Origin: Candidatus Heimdallarchaeota archaeon
GTDB lineage: Archaea; Asgardarchaeota; Heimdallarchaeia; Heimdallarchaeales; Kariarchaeaceae
Length of the DNA stretch: 6,915 bases
NCBI GenBank assembly: GCA_022574115.1
Contig: JACZSS010000143.1
Location: 1-6,915 of the forward strand
Reading direction: 5' to 3'
Positions 5,728-6,915 of this stretch are shown here, piece by piece. Both the position numbers and the translations under genes were made by a program. The notes beneath the pieces were generated by a model. The model saw nothing but the letters and a program-made list of their open reading frames with translations. It searched no databases and was not told where the DNA came from. The stretch's first letter is position 1, and each line of letters starts with the position of its first letter.

Positions 5728-6489
5728 ATGAAGGTAAAATTATGGTTACTACTAGTCATAATATTCACGTATTCAACAATTGCTTCTGGAGTTGTCAATA
5801 CCTCTGAGGTTAGAGTTAAAGTTGGAGATGTGTTTGTATATACTGTCGATAAACTAGAAGTCGATGGTGATTTTAAAGAAGAATACTCATTTGGTGCAGA
5901 TTCAGGTTTTGATTTCACGCAATTTGAAGAGGGTGCGATGATTGAAATGGAAGTATCTGATGTTACATTGGGTAACAACAATGAAATAGAAGTCACAGTT
6001 ACTGTACCCGACGGAACTTCTGAGGTAGCACCGGTTCCTATGGAGCTAGTAGGTGTCTCACCAATCGTTTTTACTGATTGGACTTTTTGGGAAGATAATC
6101 ATCCATTCGCTCTAGAATTTTTTGAAGATGCAGTAACTGCAGTCACAACTAATGGAGCAGATACCTTCACCATTGACGTTGCTATTGATGCAAGTGGTTT
6201 GGGTACAACAATCAGAGCAAATATCTCTACTTCATATGATAAAACAACAGGCGCAATGGAATCATTCATGGTTCAATCATACTTCAAAACGATTAACCAA
6301 GAAGGCTCACTAGACCAACTCATAACACTAATGACCTCTACGCTAGTGGAACGATCCGATGCAGACACGATTTCCCAACCCAATACGGCTACCGGTGCCG
6401 CAGATGATTCTGCTTTTCTCCCAGGATTTGGTCTATTATCGTTCTTCGCAGCAGTTTCAGTAATTACGATCGTTAAATATAAAAAATAA
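5728..6489 (+). CDS. Secreted surface protein with C-terminal PGF-type membrane anchor
   Basis: This 253-residue protein starts at the ATG at 5728. The frame opens earlier at a TTG (5704), but that would put eight polar residues before the signal peptide and lie upstream of the predicted transcript start. Residues 1-21 form a signal peptide (MKVKLWLLLVIIFTYSTIASG). The mature part is acidic and beta-rich: VKVGDVFVYTVDKLEVDG, IEMEVSDVTLGNNNEIEVTV, and a YDKTTGAMESFMVQSYFK strand pair near 170-187. It ends in a Thr/Ala/Asp-rich linker, then LPGFG (231-235), a hydrophobic helix (about 236-249) and a basic KYKK tail. This layout resembles archaeal PGF-CTERM-like surface proteins processed by archaeosortase, and the GDVFVYTV/YDKxTG pattern resembles repeated families of extracellular proteins in Asgard archaea; both comparisons are from memory. 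Sequons NTS (24) and NIS (165) could be glycosylated. Its ligand or role is unknown. Confidence 0.88.
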   Translation: MKVKLWLLLVIIFTYSTIASGVVNTSEVRVKVGDVFVYTVDKLEVDGDFKEEYSFGADSGFDFTQFEEGAMIEMEVSDVTLGNNNEIEVTVTVPDGTSEVAPVPMELVGVSPIVFTDWTFWEDNHPFALEFFEDAVTAVTTNGADTFTIDVAIDASGLGTTIRANISTSYDKTTGAMESFMVQSYFKTINQEGSLDQLITLMTSTLVERSDADTISQPNTATGAADDSAFLPGFGLLSFFAAVSVITIVKYKK

Positions 6490-6557
6490 TTGCCATCATC
6501 TCTTCTACCGAGTATTCTCATACTAATTATCAGTTCGAATATTATGTCACACAAAAC

Positions 6558-6563
6558 TTTTTT
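6558..6563 (+). terminator. Possible T-tract terminator of the surface-protein gene
   Basis: A run of six T lies 69 bases after the stop codon at 6489. Archaeal transcription often stops at T-tracts without a hairpin. A single short run in AT-rich DNA is weak evidence. Confidence 0.25.
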
Positions 6564-6584
6564 CATGATCAATCTTGTCATGAC

Positions 6585-6616
6585 CTCTGAAATCATTGAG
6601 TTTAATGAAATCAGAG
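6585..6616. repeat. Imperfect 13-base inverted repeat between convergent ORFs
   Basis: CTCTGAAATCATT (6585-6597) and AATGAAATCAGAG (6604-6616) pair at 11 of 13 positions around a six-base loop. It lies past the surface-protein gene and just beyond the stop of the minus-strand 69-residue ORF, where a bidirectional 3'-end structure would be expected. It is followed by a second inverted repeat with only one base between them. Confidence 0.45.
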
Positions 6617-6617
6617 T

Positions 6618-6643
6618 TAGTCAGGATTTTGTGGACCTGACTA
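6618..6643. repeat. Perfect 8-base inverted repeat next to the previous one
   Basis: TAGTCAGG (6618-6625) and CCTGACTA (6636-6643) are perfect complements around a ten-base loop. It overlaps the last codons and stop of the minus-strand ORF ending at 6621. With the repeat at 6585-6616 it forms a tandem pair of potential hairpins. Confidence 0.45.
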
Positions 6644-6830
6644 GATAAATAGCTGCATTTTTATGAGTATTTACCTTTTTACTGCAACCTTTGCAGGGTG
6701 CAATATCATAATTATCACTATCTCTTAGCAATCTTCCACCACAATCCACATTTTCTCTTCTTATCACATATTTGGGACCTGATACCATAAGGTAGGATAA
6801 TTTACTTGGTTGCTTCCTCTCTTTGATCAT
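6621..6830 (-). CDS. Hypothetical 69-residue ORF with incomplete zinc-ribbon-like Cys pattern
   Basis: The frame starts at the ATG at 6830 and stops at 6621. I do not recognise it. The N-terminal third is basic (MIKERKQPSK). The middle, NVDCGGRLLRDSDNYDIAPCKGCSKKV, looks like a C4 zinc ribbon in which the first CxxC has lost one Cys: C30, C46 and C49 are present, N27 stands where a Cys is expected, and H56 lies nearby. The frame stays open upstream to a TAA at 6888-6890 without another ATG, so a longer product from a rare start, or a decayed remnant of a larger gene, are both possible. The ending NTHKNAAIYL faintly recalls the end of IS605 TnpB-type zinc-ribbon segments, but this is too weak to assign. 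An A-rich tract at about 6856-6870 could be its promoter. Confidence 0.35.
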   Translation of the reverse strand: MIKERKQPSKLSYLMVSGPKYVIRRENVDCGGRLLRDSDNYDIAPCKGCSKKVNTHKNAAIYLVRSTKS

Positions 6831-6915
6831 ATAGTCTTTGACTTGAGACGTTTTTTGAGTTATTTTTTTACTTTCTTGAAATGTTATTTACAGTAGTTCG
6901 TTTACTTTTGCAGTT

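Noticed and set aside
6544..6648. Plus-strand 34-residue frame after the surface-protein gene
   Set aside because: It spans both inverted repeats, has no promoter or ribosome-site evidence, and resembles nothing known.

Overview
The window is an AT-rich, gene-dense piece of genome that reads best as archaeal, and possibly as an Asgard (Heimdall-type) archaeon. Four things point that way. Starts are mostly preceded by archaeal TATA-like A/T boxes at spacings that give short or nearly absent leaders. Clear Shine-Dalgarno sites are largely missing. A secreted protein ends in a PGF-type hydrophobic anchor. Several enzymes are shared with bacteria but sit in an archaeal promoter context. No rRNA, tRNA, CRISPR array or recognisable insertion sequence was seen, and the phylum assignment is inference.

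Layout, left to right. A MOSC-domain protein (minus strand, cut by the left edge at its conserved Cys) and a full-length amidase-signature enzyme (plus strand) diverge from a short intergenic region centred on a palindromic TATA element. The amidase ends tail to tail with a small helical minus-strand ORF, with a few bases of overlap. Next, all on the minus strand, come a four-helix membrane protein, a 59-residue four-cysteine protein that is easily missed because of its length, a stand-alone condensation-domain-like acyltransferase carrying HHxxxDG, and a HAD-superfamily hydrolase. The hydrolase has an unusual first motif (DDGGV) and its C-terminus is broken by a frameshift; the missing tail is readable in the adjacent frame. 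A divergent plus-strand gene then encodes a secreted, membrane-anchored surface protein. The right end holds adjacent inverted repeats and a weak 69-residue ORF with an incomplete zinc-ribbon-like cysteine pattern.

The genes do not form an obvious pathway. Spacings of about 80 to 180 bases, with promoter-like elements in front of most genes, suggest mostly single-gene units. The best candidates for something undescribed are the four-cysteine mini-protein with two inverted repeats upstream, the lone condensation-like acyltransferase, and the DDGG-type HAD protein.
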